In this document: one piece after another, positions 36,645 to 48,100 of the stretch
Position numbering within the stretch: the stretch's first letter is position 1
Layout: the number at the start of each line of letters is the position of its first letter
Source of the DNA: Pterobdella sp. o SKG-2022
Taxonomy: Eukaryota > Annelida > Clitellata > Hirudinida > Piscicolidae
Length of the DNA stretch: 64,000 nt
Assembly: GCA_964035795.1 (NCBI GenBank)
Contig: OZ038320.1
Span: 19,052,589 to 19,116,588 of the forward strand
Direction of reading: 5' to 3'
The notes under the pieces: generated by a model
What the model was told of the DNA's origin: nothing
The model's input: only the letters and a program-made list of their open reading frames with translations
Database searches by the model: none
Made by a program: the position numbers and the translations under genes

Positions 36645-36930
36645 GAGCAATCTCTCAATGAAATCGTTTTAGATCAAAATAAGAATATTCATATAATAAT
36701 TACTCATTTACAATATCACATAATTACATAATAGTTACTTTACAAAATTGTTAAAAAAATTGTAAATCCTTAGTTGTTTTTCCTATGTTTAAAATTCTTT
36801 ATAATCACCTACCTTCACAATAGTTAACTACTAATGATTTATGATAAGATTGTACTTATAGAAAATTTTAGTTTTTTTAAATGTATCAAAAAATTCCTCA
36901 AAAAAATTGAAAATAAAAAGTTATTCAGAT
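36645..36930 (+). repeat. Right direct repeat of the Penelope-like element
   Basis: Second copy of the left repeat in the same orientation, from GAGCAATCTCTC to AAAGTTATTCAGAT. Differences include a small insertion near 36750 and a short deletion near 36780. Confidence 0.85.
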
Positions 36931-38571
36931 GTTTCCATTATGTGTTAAAACAGTCCGAATTGTTGAATTTTCTATTAACTTCTTTTTTCTGAAGCATTTA
37001 ATTGCTCAAATGTCCGGACTTGAATTTTTAAATAGTACACAGTACTTGGTTCTAAAATGAAACGCATAATTACTTTTTTGTTTACCCCATAAATCAACCA
37101 ATTTATTTTGTTTAAAATATCAAAACTTCGATTATTTTAATAGAAATTTAGAATTTTAACAAATTTTTAAAAAATTAAAAACAATACCATAGTTCATTTA
37201 TAATGTCGGTTATATTCACGAAAAGTTTATACTTTCCATAAATGAACTATTGTGCTATTTATAGTAAATTTAAATGGTAATTCAAACGAAAATTTTTCTT
37301 CATTTGATTATAATAACAGTTAATTTATACGATTTCAAAAACAGTTCATTTTTATAACAAGTAACATTGATTTATTTATTAACTTAAGCCTTTTATAAAT
37401 TCTATGAAATCTCTCATTCATCATTACCAGCATGCATAGCTGCTGCATACTCCACACAGAGGAAATATGAGTAATCACAGTGTATTTCAAACAATAACCT
37501 ACTGTAGTGTTTTATAACTATCAATTTGTCCTAAAAGTGAAAACAAGAAAAAAGGTAATGATTTTAAAAAAATATTAATCAATACTCGAAATTAATTATT
37601 ATCGTGAACGCTATATTGGAATGTATTTAGTGATTCTCCTCGGCATAATAGCTCCAAATGCAACTTTAGGGGATGAAAATTTTTAACCCTCAAATGAATA
37701 TTGTGAAATATTTTTTTGAACATTTTAATTCGGTTCCAAAAACTTCACTTTTGATTAAACTCTTTCAAAAAAATATTTCATATGATGACTATGAATGCTC
37801 AACTTTTAGATGTTAAATTTATTCAGTTATCAGAAAAATTTCTTTTTCAAATGCATTTTTAGAATAAAGTTTTACATTGGTTTTAACTTCAATTTAAAAA
37901 ACCAAATAAACATTCCTTTCATTTAAATCAATGTCTGAAAAATCATTGTTATATCTCATGCTATTTAGTTAGCCTTCTATTGATGTTGCATTATTTTATT
38001 ATCTTTTTATAGAAACATTACATAAAACCCCTATACAATTGTTTTTCTTAGTTATGAAAACTGCTTAATCATTAAAATGTGTAGTTTTGCATGAAATATT
38101 CAAATTGTTTGAACAAGGACTTTTTAAATAATCACAATGCAAATGATTATTAATAATATTTTTGTAATGTTTTACAATATTTCATTTTTCTTTTTATAAT
38201 TTCACTAGCTCCTTTAACTTTTGAAATAAATGTTTCAAATAGCCATTACTAAACTTAACTTTTGAGTCGAGCTTAACAAATAAAATTTCAAATATTTTAA
38301 TTAGGGAATTAAAATTTTTGTCAACTTTAATCACAGGAATTTCGCTTCTTATATTTTGAAATGATATCTGAATCATGTGAACTTGGCATGTCACCAAATA
38401 TATTATTCACATTAATATTATAGCATTTTCCAAGTAAATTTTAAATTAATTTCAAATTTGAATTAAAACACTATTATTTGAATTTTTGAAATTCCATGTT
38501 TATTTTAATAAATTTTTAATAATATTGAATTTAATTTAATATATTTAATGAGTCAATTTAAAAATAGAAAG
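36931..38571. other. AT-rich intergenic region upstream of the myosin light chain gene
   Basis: I see no gene here. A slightly GC-richer patch around 37420-37510 has no recognisable coding signal. The interval should hold the promoter of the myosin regulatory light chain gene. An acceptor-like AATAG lies 4 nt before its ATG. Confidence 0.5.
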
Positions 38572-40286
38572 ATGGCGACACCAGGAGGTAAAACAAAAAA
38601 GAGGGGTAGAATGAACAAAGCCCATCGTTACACTTCAAATGTATTTTCTATGTTCTCTCAAGCTCAAATTCAAGAATTCAAGGTTCTTCAAATGTTTCAT
38701 ATTTTATAAATGACAATTAACACCGTTGTATCATTTTCTGTTAGCGCAACGTATGGTGTAGATAGATAACTGACGATTTTAGATGATACTAATAACACAA
38801 AAACAATGAAATTAGATATAAACATAATAGTGTTGGTGAACATGGTAAAAGCTTGATCACATTCTAATCATTTAGATCGGTGTTTTATGTCGATTGAATT
38901 TTTAGGCTTCGAAAATCATAAAATAAACTTTATTTTTCATGCATTACATCTATCAAAAATTTAGTAAATTCGTTTTGAAAACTCGGCGTTTTCTATAGAA
39001 ATCTAATGTCTAAATAAAACTGAATCTCAATTTATGTCAGATACAAAGAAATTTTAGACAATTTTGAAGTTAAAGAAGGATTTTTTAAATTCTGAGCTTG
39101 TAGAAATAGTCATTATTTTTAGCTTCTTTATGCTGGTAATATCTAAATAAAAAAATCGACAACAGTTTAAAGTCATTTTTCTGTCATTTGCCTCATGAAT
39201 CATTTTTTCAAAATCCATAATATAAGAATGACATTTGTATGATCTGGATTTATCAGGAGGCTTTCAACATGATCGACCAAAACAGGGATGGATTCATTGA
39301 CCGAGAAGATCTTATCGAGGTTCTGAGAACTTATTAAGATCTATTTTATTTGAAAAAATACCGAATAGCTCAATTTTTTTTAGAGCATTATCTAACTTAA
39401 CTAAAAATTATCAGGTGTTAACTTCGTTGGGAAAAGATCCAAGCGATGAATTGATAGACAGTATGGTAGGTGATGCTCCAGGACCACTAAATTTCACGAT
39501 GTTTTTGACGATGTTAGGAGAGCAGTTGAATGGAACAGATCCCCATGATGTTATTTCTAACGCTTTCTCGTGCTTTGATGAACTCAATACTGGTAAAGTC
39601 CCTTTCACAAAATTTATGTATTTTAAATCTTATTTTAAAATTGGAAATGGTGAATCGTTTTGGACAGAATTACTAAAGGTATTATCTCGATCTTACACCG
39701 GATCGACAGTTAAAAAGCATTTACGAGCACTTTACGCTTACTATAGCAAGTTCAATGTTATTTTCACTGACCAATAGGATTGAAGTAAAAAAGACTAATC
39801 AAAGAATTTGTAAAAAAAAAACACACTTAAAAAAACCTTATGCTTTCTATAGTAAACATAAACTTCCACTAAACGCGTTTTGCCATAAATCTTATTTAAG
39901 CAAGCGCTCGACTACGGGCTAAAAAATTATTTTTTACCTTCAAGAGATTAAAAAGTAAACTTTGTCGAAAGGGGCTTATAAAAAAATAATTTAGTATGAA
40001 ACATTATTTATGAAATAATGCCATGAATGAAAGATTTAAAAATTTTTGATTTTTTTTATAGCCTCATAAACGTAATTAATGGCACCATAACACAGGTTAC
40101 ATTTCTGAAGAACGGCTGCGTCAGGCAATGACGACGATGGGTGAAAGATGGAGCGATGAGAGAGTAGATGAACTGTTTCATCATGCTCCTATAAAAAACG
40201 GTATGTTCATATATCCGGAGTTTGTCAAAACGATTAAGCATGGGCCCAGAGAGTACAACCAGCCTGCCACGGCTGAAAACCCTTGA
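38572..40286 (+). CDS. Myosin regulatory light chain (non-muscle/smooth type, MYL9/MYL12/sqh-like)
   Basis: Four exons (38572-38682, 39257-39319, 39415-39592, 40096-40286) join in frame to 180 residues, the normal length. The protein binds the myosin II heavy-chain neck in the cytoplasm and switches contractility when phosphorylated. The N-terminus is basic and carries the kinase site [10 protein letters not shown], with the paired Thr-Ser equivalent to T18/S19 of the vertebrate protein. Next is [20 protein letters not shown]. The first EF hand is intact for metal binding ([12 protein letters not shown]). The middle contains [20 protein letters not shown] and [13 protein letters not shown]. 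The last exon holds [20 protein letters not shown] and [10 protein letters not shown]. The Asp-Gln-Asn loop, the phosphosite and the NFTMFLTM stretch identify it as the regulatory rather than essential light chain. Confidence 0.97.
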
Positions 40287-40675
40287 AGTTCTGTCTTATA
40301 AATATGGAACATTCCATATCAAAGATTTATCACCATCTACTTAATATTTAGTAATTAGGAAAAATATGTTTGTTTTAAACATAATTTTAGTATAAATTAT
40401 ATCACTAGTTTATTTTTTTTCTACCTCAAACACGTGCTTATACATTTTGAAGTATGCAAACCTGACATTAATATGCCTTTCTTTTTGATCTACATACTTG
40501 TTTAGTCAGACTTTTGAAAATTTAATTTTCAATTTTATATTTTGTTTATGGCTAGTCGTAAAATGAAAAAAATGCAATCATTTGAGACTTGGAAAAAATA
40601 GACTTATATGTGTATGGATAATTGGATCATAATATGTCTCAAAAGATTTTTACCAAATCATTTTGCCCGACGTTT

Positions 40676-40681
40676 AATAAA
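40676..40681 (+). terminator. Possible polyadenylation signal of the myosin light chain gene
   Basis: AATAAA 390 nt past the stop codon. It is the first canonical hexamer I noticed downstream in a very A/T-rich 3' region, so chance occurrence is possible. Confidence 0.3.
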
Positions 40682-42796
40682 CTATTTTTGTTATTATTGA
40701 TACAATTAATTATTTTTTGTTATTAATTTAAGTACCCCAAAAATTAAAGTAGACAACAAGTATTTGAAAAAAAATTCTTAAGAAATAAAAAAATTTTTAA
40801 AATTTGTTGAAACAGCTATATCAAGCTAACAACCGACTTGAAATTAATTAAAACTCACAATCAGAAGCTCTAACACTAGGTTGGTTACCTTGCCGTTGTC
40901 AACTTAGGTTACACTTCAAACCAACCATACCAGAATATTCTTCTTTCACACCTACTACCGAACTATGCCTAAAAAGTTATAGTAGAAAGCCAGCCCGGAA
41001 CTACTGGTACTAAATTAGATATAAGACCCACTAATGACCATGTTGTCTAGTCGAAACTTATAATAGGAGTAAAAGATTACTATAAGACTTTCTATTCTCT
41101 TGTATCTGTTGAAATATTTATATGTGGCTTTCATAAAAATGAAATGTTTCTGTTAGTTTTACCATTTTAGTTGCAGCAAGGTGTAAGTTTGGTAATGAAG
41201 TAGCGGCTACAAAAAAAAGATTATAATTTGTATGAAATAAACTGCAAATTTCAAGGTTAAAAACAAATCTAGTAGATAAAAATATCAAAAACTCGAATTT
41301 TTCCACATAAGGGTTTTCCGAAGATAACGTAAAACAGTAATAAGAAAAAAGAGATAAGATTTGCATCTTACCAAAAAAACTTTATAAGAGAAATCTAAAC
41401 GCTAAAGTCATCTGAGAAACAAAATTTAAATGAAACTTTTAGAGAATAAACAAGTCATGAACACATGCTTCAAGGATCCAAAGCGATAGAATAAAAAGAG
41501 TTAATAGTTTAGTGAGAAAAGATTTAAAAAGTTGTGGCACAAATTTAAAACTTATATACTGAAGGTTAAAAACGGTCACAAAGCAAAAAAGTGATTTATT
41601 AAGCTATTTACTTAACTCGAATTTAAAATGTATATAATATAATTTATATATTAGATACCGAAAAGTTGAATCTTTTTATTTTGAAAAAAAAGATATTTTT
41701 TGACAAAATACATCAAGAAAAAATAGAAAAGTTATAAAACCTTGAAACCCTTATAGCGTAGTAAATAAACTGGTGAGATTTTGATGGCTATCTTCAGACG
41801 CTCTTGATGACATTATTTGTAGTAGAAAATTAGAAATATAAGATGAAACTCATGCTTTCACATGCAAGTGTTTTAAAAGAATAAACCATTCAAAGCGGAA
41901 GATCTTGTAATGCAACCTACTTCAAACCTCATCGTGACAAGAAACCCCGTTGTTTAAAAACCGATACCCATTGCTTCAACGGACCAGTGTGAAGACGTTA
42001 CTATAAATAATATTTTCCAGCTAAGCTTTTGAGGAAGCTAGCAAGCCTAAAAACTACGCAAAGTTCTCTGAAACTTTGGCTGATCATCTAATGGTTGGCT
42101 TGCCCAAAAACATTTTTTTTCGTTTTTAGATTCCCCTTATCAAGTACTCTGGTGAGATGTTAATCTTATCTTTTATCTGCGCATAATTTTCATTTATCTT
42201 TTTTCGAAAAATCCATATGTTGTAAAATATACGATTTCAATATTTAGATCTATTGAAGCTGATCTCGATCATACACCTTTTAATCTTTCACATAAAAAAT
42301 ATACTCCATTTTGTGTCCGCTGATTCATCACCGATTACAACTCGTTGTAACTATAATTGTGAAAAGTAGAAATATTTTATTAATATGAAAACCCCATATG
42401 AATACTTAAGACTGACGAAAATAAGCCAGCCTTATAGTAATTTTTTTAAAAATTTGATTCTTCGATTGACTTGTCCAAGAAGCATTCATGGATAAACAAT
42501 TTCACCCTAAATATGAGGTATTTTTTAGAGACGACAACCTACGTCGATCCAGGAGTAACGAACTAACTTTTCTATTTCATTAGCACGTTTTACAAGCATT
42601 CCTTAAAGCTTCATATTGATTATTTTTTTGAAAGTGAAAAAATTTTTTAATTAATTTTTTAAAAGACTAAAAACTGAATTGAATAAAAACATGGACCGAG
42701 GTAATATGAAAAAATGTTATGTACATTTAACAATTTCAGTCAAAAACAAATATAAAAACATTTATCATTGATCATTCAAAAATTTTAAAAAAAATT
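40682..42796. other. Intergenic region between the myosin light chain and RAB20-like genes
   Basis: No gene recognised. Two patches of more balanced composition (about 40850-41060 and 41890-42080) stand out from the AT-rich background and look like old repeat insertions. Neither contains a readable protein motif. Confidence 0.4.
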
Positions 42797-44615
42797 TCAG
42801 CAAAAACAGCGCTGTACATTTTGATTGTGAGACGTTAAAGAGATGTTAGATGAAAACTTTTTTATTGGAGGGTTCAGTAATGCAATAGAAAATAAAGATT
42901 CAAAAACCTCATCAACATGTGTGCCTTCCAACGATGAAGTTTCGTAATAGAGAGATTCAAAAGCGCTAGATCTGTTTAAAAGTTTCAAAAGGTTTGATGC
43001 ACGTGTTTGAAAAAAATTTTCATTTTTGGAAGTTTTTATGTCTTGGATATCTGATTCTCCTGTATTCTCTTTTACCAATAAATCGCTTTTCATTCCAACC
43101 ACTGCAGCCACCCTGTTTTCTAAGGTATTTTCCAAAAGAGGAACAAATTCATGTCTGCAAGAAATTTAATATTAAAACTTAGAATCATTTAAAATTGTAT
43201 TTACTCTAATTGATCAAAGGTCTGTTTGTTAGAGAGGTCAAAAGCTAATATAACAGCTCCAGCACCTCTGCAATAATATTTGCTCAAGGCTCGATACTTC
43301 TCTTCCCCAGCTGTATCCTGTGACATAATTAATTTTCCAAAAAGTATCATTATTAAGCCTAAAATAATTTTTATTCATAAGCAAAATTCAATTATTAAAA
43401 AAATTCTTTTAAAATTTTATAGATTTGAATTACGTAAAATACAAAAATAACTTCATAAGATATAAATTTGAAGACTTCTTAGACATCGTATATATTTTTT
43501 ATGATATTTTTCAACAAAAAGCATCAAATGTGACAAGTTTTTTAATATATTTATTGAGAAGCAAAAGCTTTTGATATAAATGCCTTAAAAAATTTTCAAA
43601 TTTGATGTTTGTTGTTGAAAAGCGTAGACAATAAAAAATACATACTAAATGTAATTTCAAATATCATATCCAAAGTTTTAACGCCTATTCATTAGTATGA
43701 TTGGAGCAGATATAAAAACTTTACTCATTGTTGTTTTTTCAATTAAATTTCGTTTTGAAATAATCAATATCTTTTGAGATATGAGTTAATCTAATTTAAT
43801 TGCATGTAAGAAATATTCAATGAAATACAAATTTATACGCTTTTTAGAAGTAGATATGTATTAAATTCCATAGTATTTAGATTAGATGCCGATTTCTTAA
43901 AAACCGAAAATTTTCGTAAATTTTTAAATCTCTTAAAACATTGTCGTTATTTATTGATGAATTTGCTTTATTATTTGTTACGAGTGTTTCGTAATTATGT
44001 TTTGAGCTTTAATTGAGAAATAAATGAATTTGAAAATTGATAATTCAGTAAATTATCATTGAGGCTAAATGATGAAACTTGTAATTTATCTCTCAAGCAT
44101 CCGTGTTGTTTGATTTGAATGATTTTTTCTGATTTGATATCAAAAAACATTTTTGAAATAGAATTTATTTTTTATATTTGAAATTTTTCTAAATATCGAT
44201 ATTTATTTAAAACACAATTATTAAATATTTTTAAAACACAATTAATTTTTTTTCGGTAAAGCATTTTGTGGGAAAAAATAAAACTTGTGTACTAAATTAA
44301 AATTTGTATGCTACTTTATTTCATGTCTCATTATGACACACGCACAAATCCACGCTAAAAGGTTTTTTTAAAAATTAAATATAACATACCCATATTGCTA
44401 TTTTGTGTGATTTCCATGTTTTCAACAAAAACGATGCACCAATTGTCTATTTTAGAAATTCAATTATTGATTATGGTATAGAATAACAAGTTTAAAATTT
44501 TTGCTATTTTTTTTTACTAACGCTAGAACTTGTCTGATAATTTTTGTGTATGTAACGATTTGTAAATGACGTTTTTCCCACTCCAGCTGGTCCAAGCAAA
44601 ATTATTTTCAGCTCA
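42797..44615 (-). CDS. RAB20-like small GTPase (first coding exon not found)
   Basis: Four exons join in phase: 44615-44522, 44446-44390, 43317-43205 and 43154-42797 (stop). They give about 207 residues plus a missing N-terminus, since the first exon here begins with the last base of a codon. Rab GTPases are membrane-anchored switches in vesicle traffic. The P-loop is LLGPAGVGKTSFTNRY, the switch I threonine sits in STIGASFLLKTW, and the segment YYCRGAGAVILAFDLSNK closely resembles RAB20. The tail ends RCFC, a C-x-C type prenylation end. Two core motifs are altered. G3 reads WDTAGEEKY, with Glu in place of the catalytic Gln. G4 reads GMKSDL, with Met for the Asn of NKxD. G5 reads ETSS. RAB20 itself lacks the G3 Gln, which supports the assignment. 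The G4 change is odd and predicts altered guanine binding. Confidence 0.88.
43510..43625. repeat. Foldback (MITE-like) element, copy 2
   Basis: The segment CAACAAAAAGCATCAAATG through GAGAAGCAAAAGCTTTTGAT matches one arm of the element at 31857-32031. It ends in a shorter inverted counterpart (TTTGATGTTTGTTGTTGAA). It lies in an intron of the RAB20-like gene. Confidence 0.5.
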
Positions 44616-45112
44616 CTGCGATTTATAAGTATTTTTTAGATTTTTTAAAAATAAAAATTAACATATCGTACATAACGTTTTTAGATGTATCTGACATTAG
44701 TAAAACAAAATGTGATTATTATTAGAACACTTGGTAAATAAAAATACATATCACGAGGATTTAAACATTTTAAATCATGTGTGAAGTGATGTGAATGGTC
44801 CTTTAAAATATACAAAAATCATAATCTTTTGTACAAAATATTTCAAATTGATCATTGACTTATCAAAAAATTATTTTTTAAATTTAGTTTTGATAATTTT
44901 TATTACTTTTTTGTTTGGTGTATTGGAAATTTAAAAAATGAATTTCGTCTTAAGGTCATGCTTAGAAACTAATAATTTTTTTCAAAAAATTAGTTTGCAC
45001 TTTAAAAGACTTTTAGTTTAACAGTTTCTATTTTTAAAAAATATTTAAATGACATTTTTCTTTCAAAACTCAGCTACGAGACAACTGATTTGAATAAAAT
45101 ATTGCATAAAAA
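44616..45112. promoter_or_regulatory. Divergent promoter interval, RAB20-like / mitoguardin
   Basis: The two genes are head-to-head here, and the first RAB20-like exon probably lies inside this stretch. No clear TATA box on either strand. On the plus strand a pyrimidine-rich TTTTTCTTTCAAAACTCAG ends at 45073, about 40 nt before the mitoguardin ATG, and looks like a splice acceptor of a 5'UTR intron or trans-spliced leader. Confidence 0.35.
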
Positions 45113-48100
45113 ATGTCATCAAACTCAATTCCGAGAAAAACTGTTTTCCTTGTTGTTTCTGGAAGTACTATTGGTGTTTTAATTATTGGGGCTTTGGCAA
45201 TGTATTTTCGTAGACGAAAAAAAAGAGTTAATAATCTTGATTCAGCTGATATTGCTAAAGAAATTACAGAAACTGAAAATGATTTAAATAAAAAACAAAT
45301 AATTGTTAAACGACAAATCCGAAGAAGAATGTTTAGCATAAATAATAATAGCTATTTTTCACCAAAAAAAGATTCTTCTCTGGAAGGTTGTTTAGGAAAT
45401 TTAACAAAAGTTGAATTACTAAATTTTCAATAAAAATTTATATGTATTTTTATTCTTTCAATTGTATTTCAAGATACACCTCTTAAAAGCAAGCAAAAGA
45501 AGTTATCTGAAACTTTCAAACTTTCACAATCTGAAAACATTGAAATTTCCTCTGATAGTGATGATGTTACCAGCAATGATTATCATAGCAGTGTTAGTGA
45601 AAATGGCTTTTATGAAGATGCTAATCATTCAGATGCAAATAGCTTAGCCACAACAATCATACCAACCACTCATCTCACTCCCTCTCAACTGCTTGAAGCT
45701 GGTATTTATCATGGGGTTTTTCTGCTTCTTTAAATATTTTATTTAATTTGTATGCCAAAATTATGTGAAAGATTCAAAAGCAATAACTAATGAATATTTA
45801 AGGAATGGATATGATTTTGAAAGCTCAGACCAGATGGAAAATAGCTATAGATATGCTTGAAGACAGTTCTTTGAACCAAGTATGTTTGTGATTTTATATT
45901 TATAATTGACTACTGCATTTTTAATAAAAATATAATATTTAATAATTTTATGTATTTCACAAGTGTAGTTATTCTTATGCTAGTTGAAAGTTGTCAACTT
46001 ATTCGAAAATCAAATTATTTTGTCAATTTTATTCAACTAAGACTAGAGTAATTAATAAAGATTGAAATTCATAATCAAAAGGAAGAAAGATTCAAGCTTC
46101 GGGCCCAGTTGAGTCAATTACTTGATCTGTCAGATGCTATGAAAAATAGTTGTTCTCAAAAGTTATTAAGTCAATTATGTGCTGGTGCTGTTGTGGATGC
46201 TGCTTTAGTTGAAATGGACAGGGAGTATGAAGCAACAAAACTTAAATACCTCGCTGATGATAATAGTGATCTTGAATCATTCTACTCTACCCTTGAGGTT
46301 TTGAAATTTGCGAGATTTAGCTGCAGTGTTTAATTTAGTTTATTAATTTTTTATTTTTCTATATAATTATATAGTTTAACGCTTAGTTTCAGAAAATAAA
46401 TCTGCATAAACCCTATTTGTATCCTCCAAGACAATAGACATAAGTAACATAGAAGAACAAAAGGAAACATTCCAACACTTCCAACTTTATGAACAAGGTC
46501 TGCACCATTTAGAGAGTGGCACCTTGCAGTACAGGTGTCTTAGGTCAGTCTGAAATAATTACATTTGTGTCATCTTTTCAAACTTTTTTTTTATCAACTA
46601 TATTCTATACATTCATTGTTCAACGTCATTTGAATCTTAACTAAGCCAAGGTGTGATGACGGTGGAGTTCATAATCGGTCTTGCTACAGAGATTTTTTCA
46701 CTATTTATGTTATTGACGTTTTATTAGTTCATTTTGATAGTTTTCTATCTTGATTACTTTTGATTGTTCTGAACTTATTTCTCTTGTACATGACTTCATA
46801 CGTTTCCACTTTAATATCCAAATTCATGTGTTGTTACAACTTATTTATTGCTTCCTTGGAAACAATTTGTTTTTAATTGATATTGAACTTGTAAAACATC
46901 ACTATCATGAACCCACAGAACTGAACAGTTGGATTGCACATCGGATACAGAGTTTTTGGCTAAGTTATACTGTATAAGAGAGGCTTTTGATGTGAGTTAA
47001 TTCTCTTCAACCATCAAATCAATTTCAATTACCATTTAAATGCACGAATTCATTATTTTTAGTTCTATATTACGCATCAATTGAGATTTTATAATTCAAA
47101 ATTTTTTCAACTTAATTTAAAAAACTAAAAATTCATTAGTATAATACCATAATTAATATTTCGGGCCTAATTTGTTACACATTCTCACTTAAGTTAGTCT
47201 TCACTGTCGAAGACAACAGAACTTTTTTCGAAAAACTTGGTCGAGATTTGGTTAAAAATCTGTTAACACATTCAGAAAAGGTAATCTATGTTTTATTATA
47301 AATTTTTATTTCTATAATTAATATGCGCCAAAACTGAATAAACTAGCTAAGATACATATGAATATTTTTAATATGTACGTGCGTTGAAGTTCATGTTTTA
47401 GTTTGTATAAACTGTTTATTTATTTTATAAAATAGAATTTTTTTCATATATGGTTTTCAATTGTTGAGCTTTAAAGATTTTTTTTCAAATTAATTAAAAG
47501 TTTAACAACATAAAATATATAAATATATTCAAAATATTTATTCTTTAAATTCTGAATACTCATTTCATCAATGATGCTTTTTTCACAAGGAAACAAAAGA
47601 ATTTGAAAATTACTATGATGATTTGATGGCTTACTTGAAAGTTCCTGAGAATTGGGTCTCTATTGAAGAGGAACTCAAACAGAGAAACGTTAGCTTACTT
47701 GGTCTAGCATCACTTCTTTTAAGTTCACTATTTTTTTGTTAAAAATATCTCAGTACAAACTTTTGGGATTTAATTCTGTGTTTTTTCTGTCATTATAAAA
47801 CTTGTCTTTGAAAACTAGCCTTGATGATATAACAGTCTGTGAAAGATCATATAAAAAATTAAGGTGAATATTTTTATATATTGAACCTCAAAAGGTTACT
47901 ATTGAAATTCATCGTTAGATTTTAAAAAGATTTTTAATTGATTATTCAAATATCTGGTCTTGTATTTTTTTAAATAAAGGCTGTAATCAAAGTAATTTCT
48001 TTGGTGAACCATTTTGTTTAATTAATTCAAATCTTCTTAAAAATATTTTGACATAGTTTTTGGCTTATGTAATCGTCAATTTTTTCAAAAACGAAAGTTT

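Larger units (their letters stand above)
35273..36930 (+). mobile_element. Decayed Penelope-like element with flanking direct repeats
   Basis: Two near-identical direct repeats (35273-35550 and 36645-36930) bracket about 1.1 kb of retrotransposon debris, an arrangement typical of the pseudo-LTRs of Penelope-like elements. Inside are remnants resembling the N-terminal part of PLE reverse transcriptases: FLKRCLTYEVIPKFL with nearby RLALLKECC (35604-35867) and then ALKYLKKEASKGNLAITSQD running into DKGLGFVIL (about 36270-36390). The catalytic reverse-transcriptase core and any GIY-YIG endonuclease are absent, and several stops and frame changes intervene. It is a dead, internally deleted copy. 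Confidence 0.65.
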
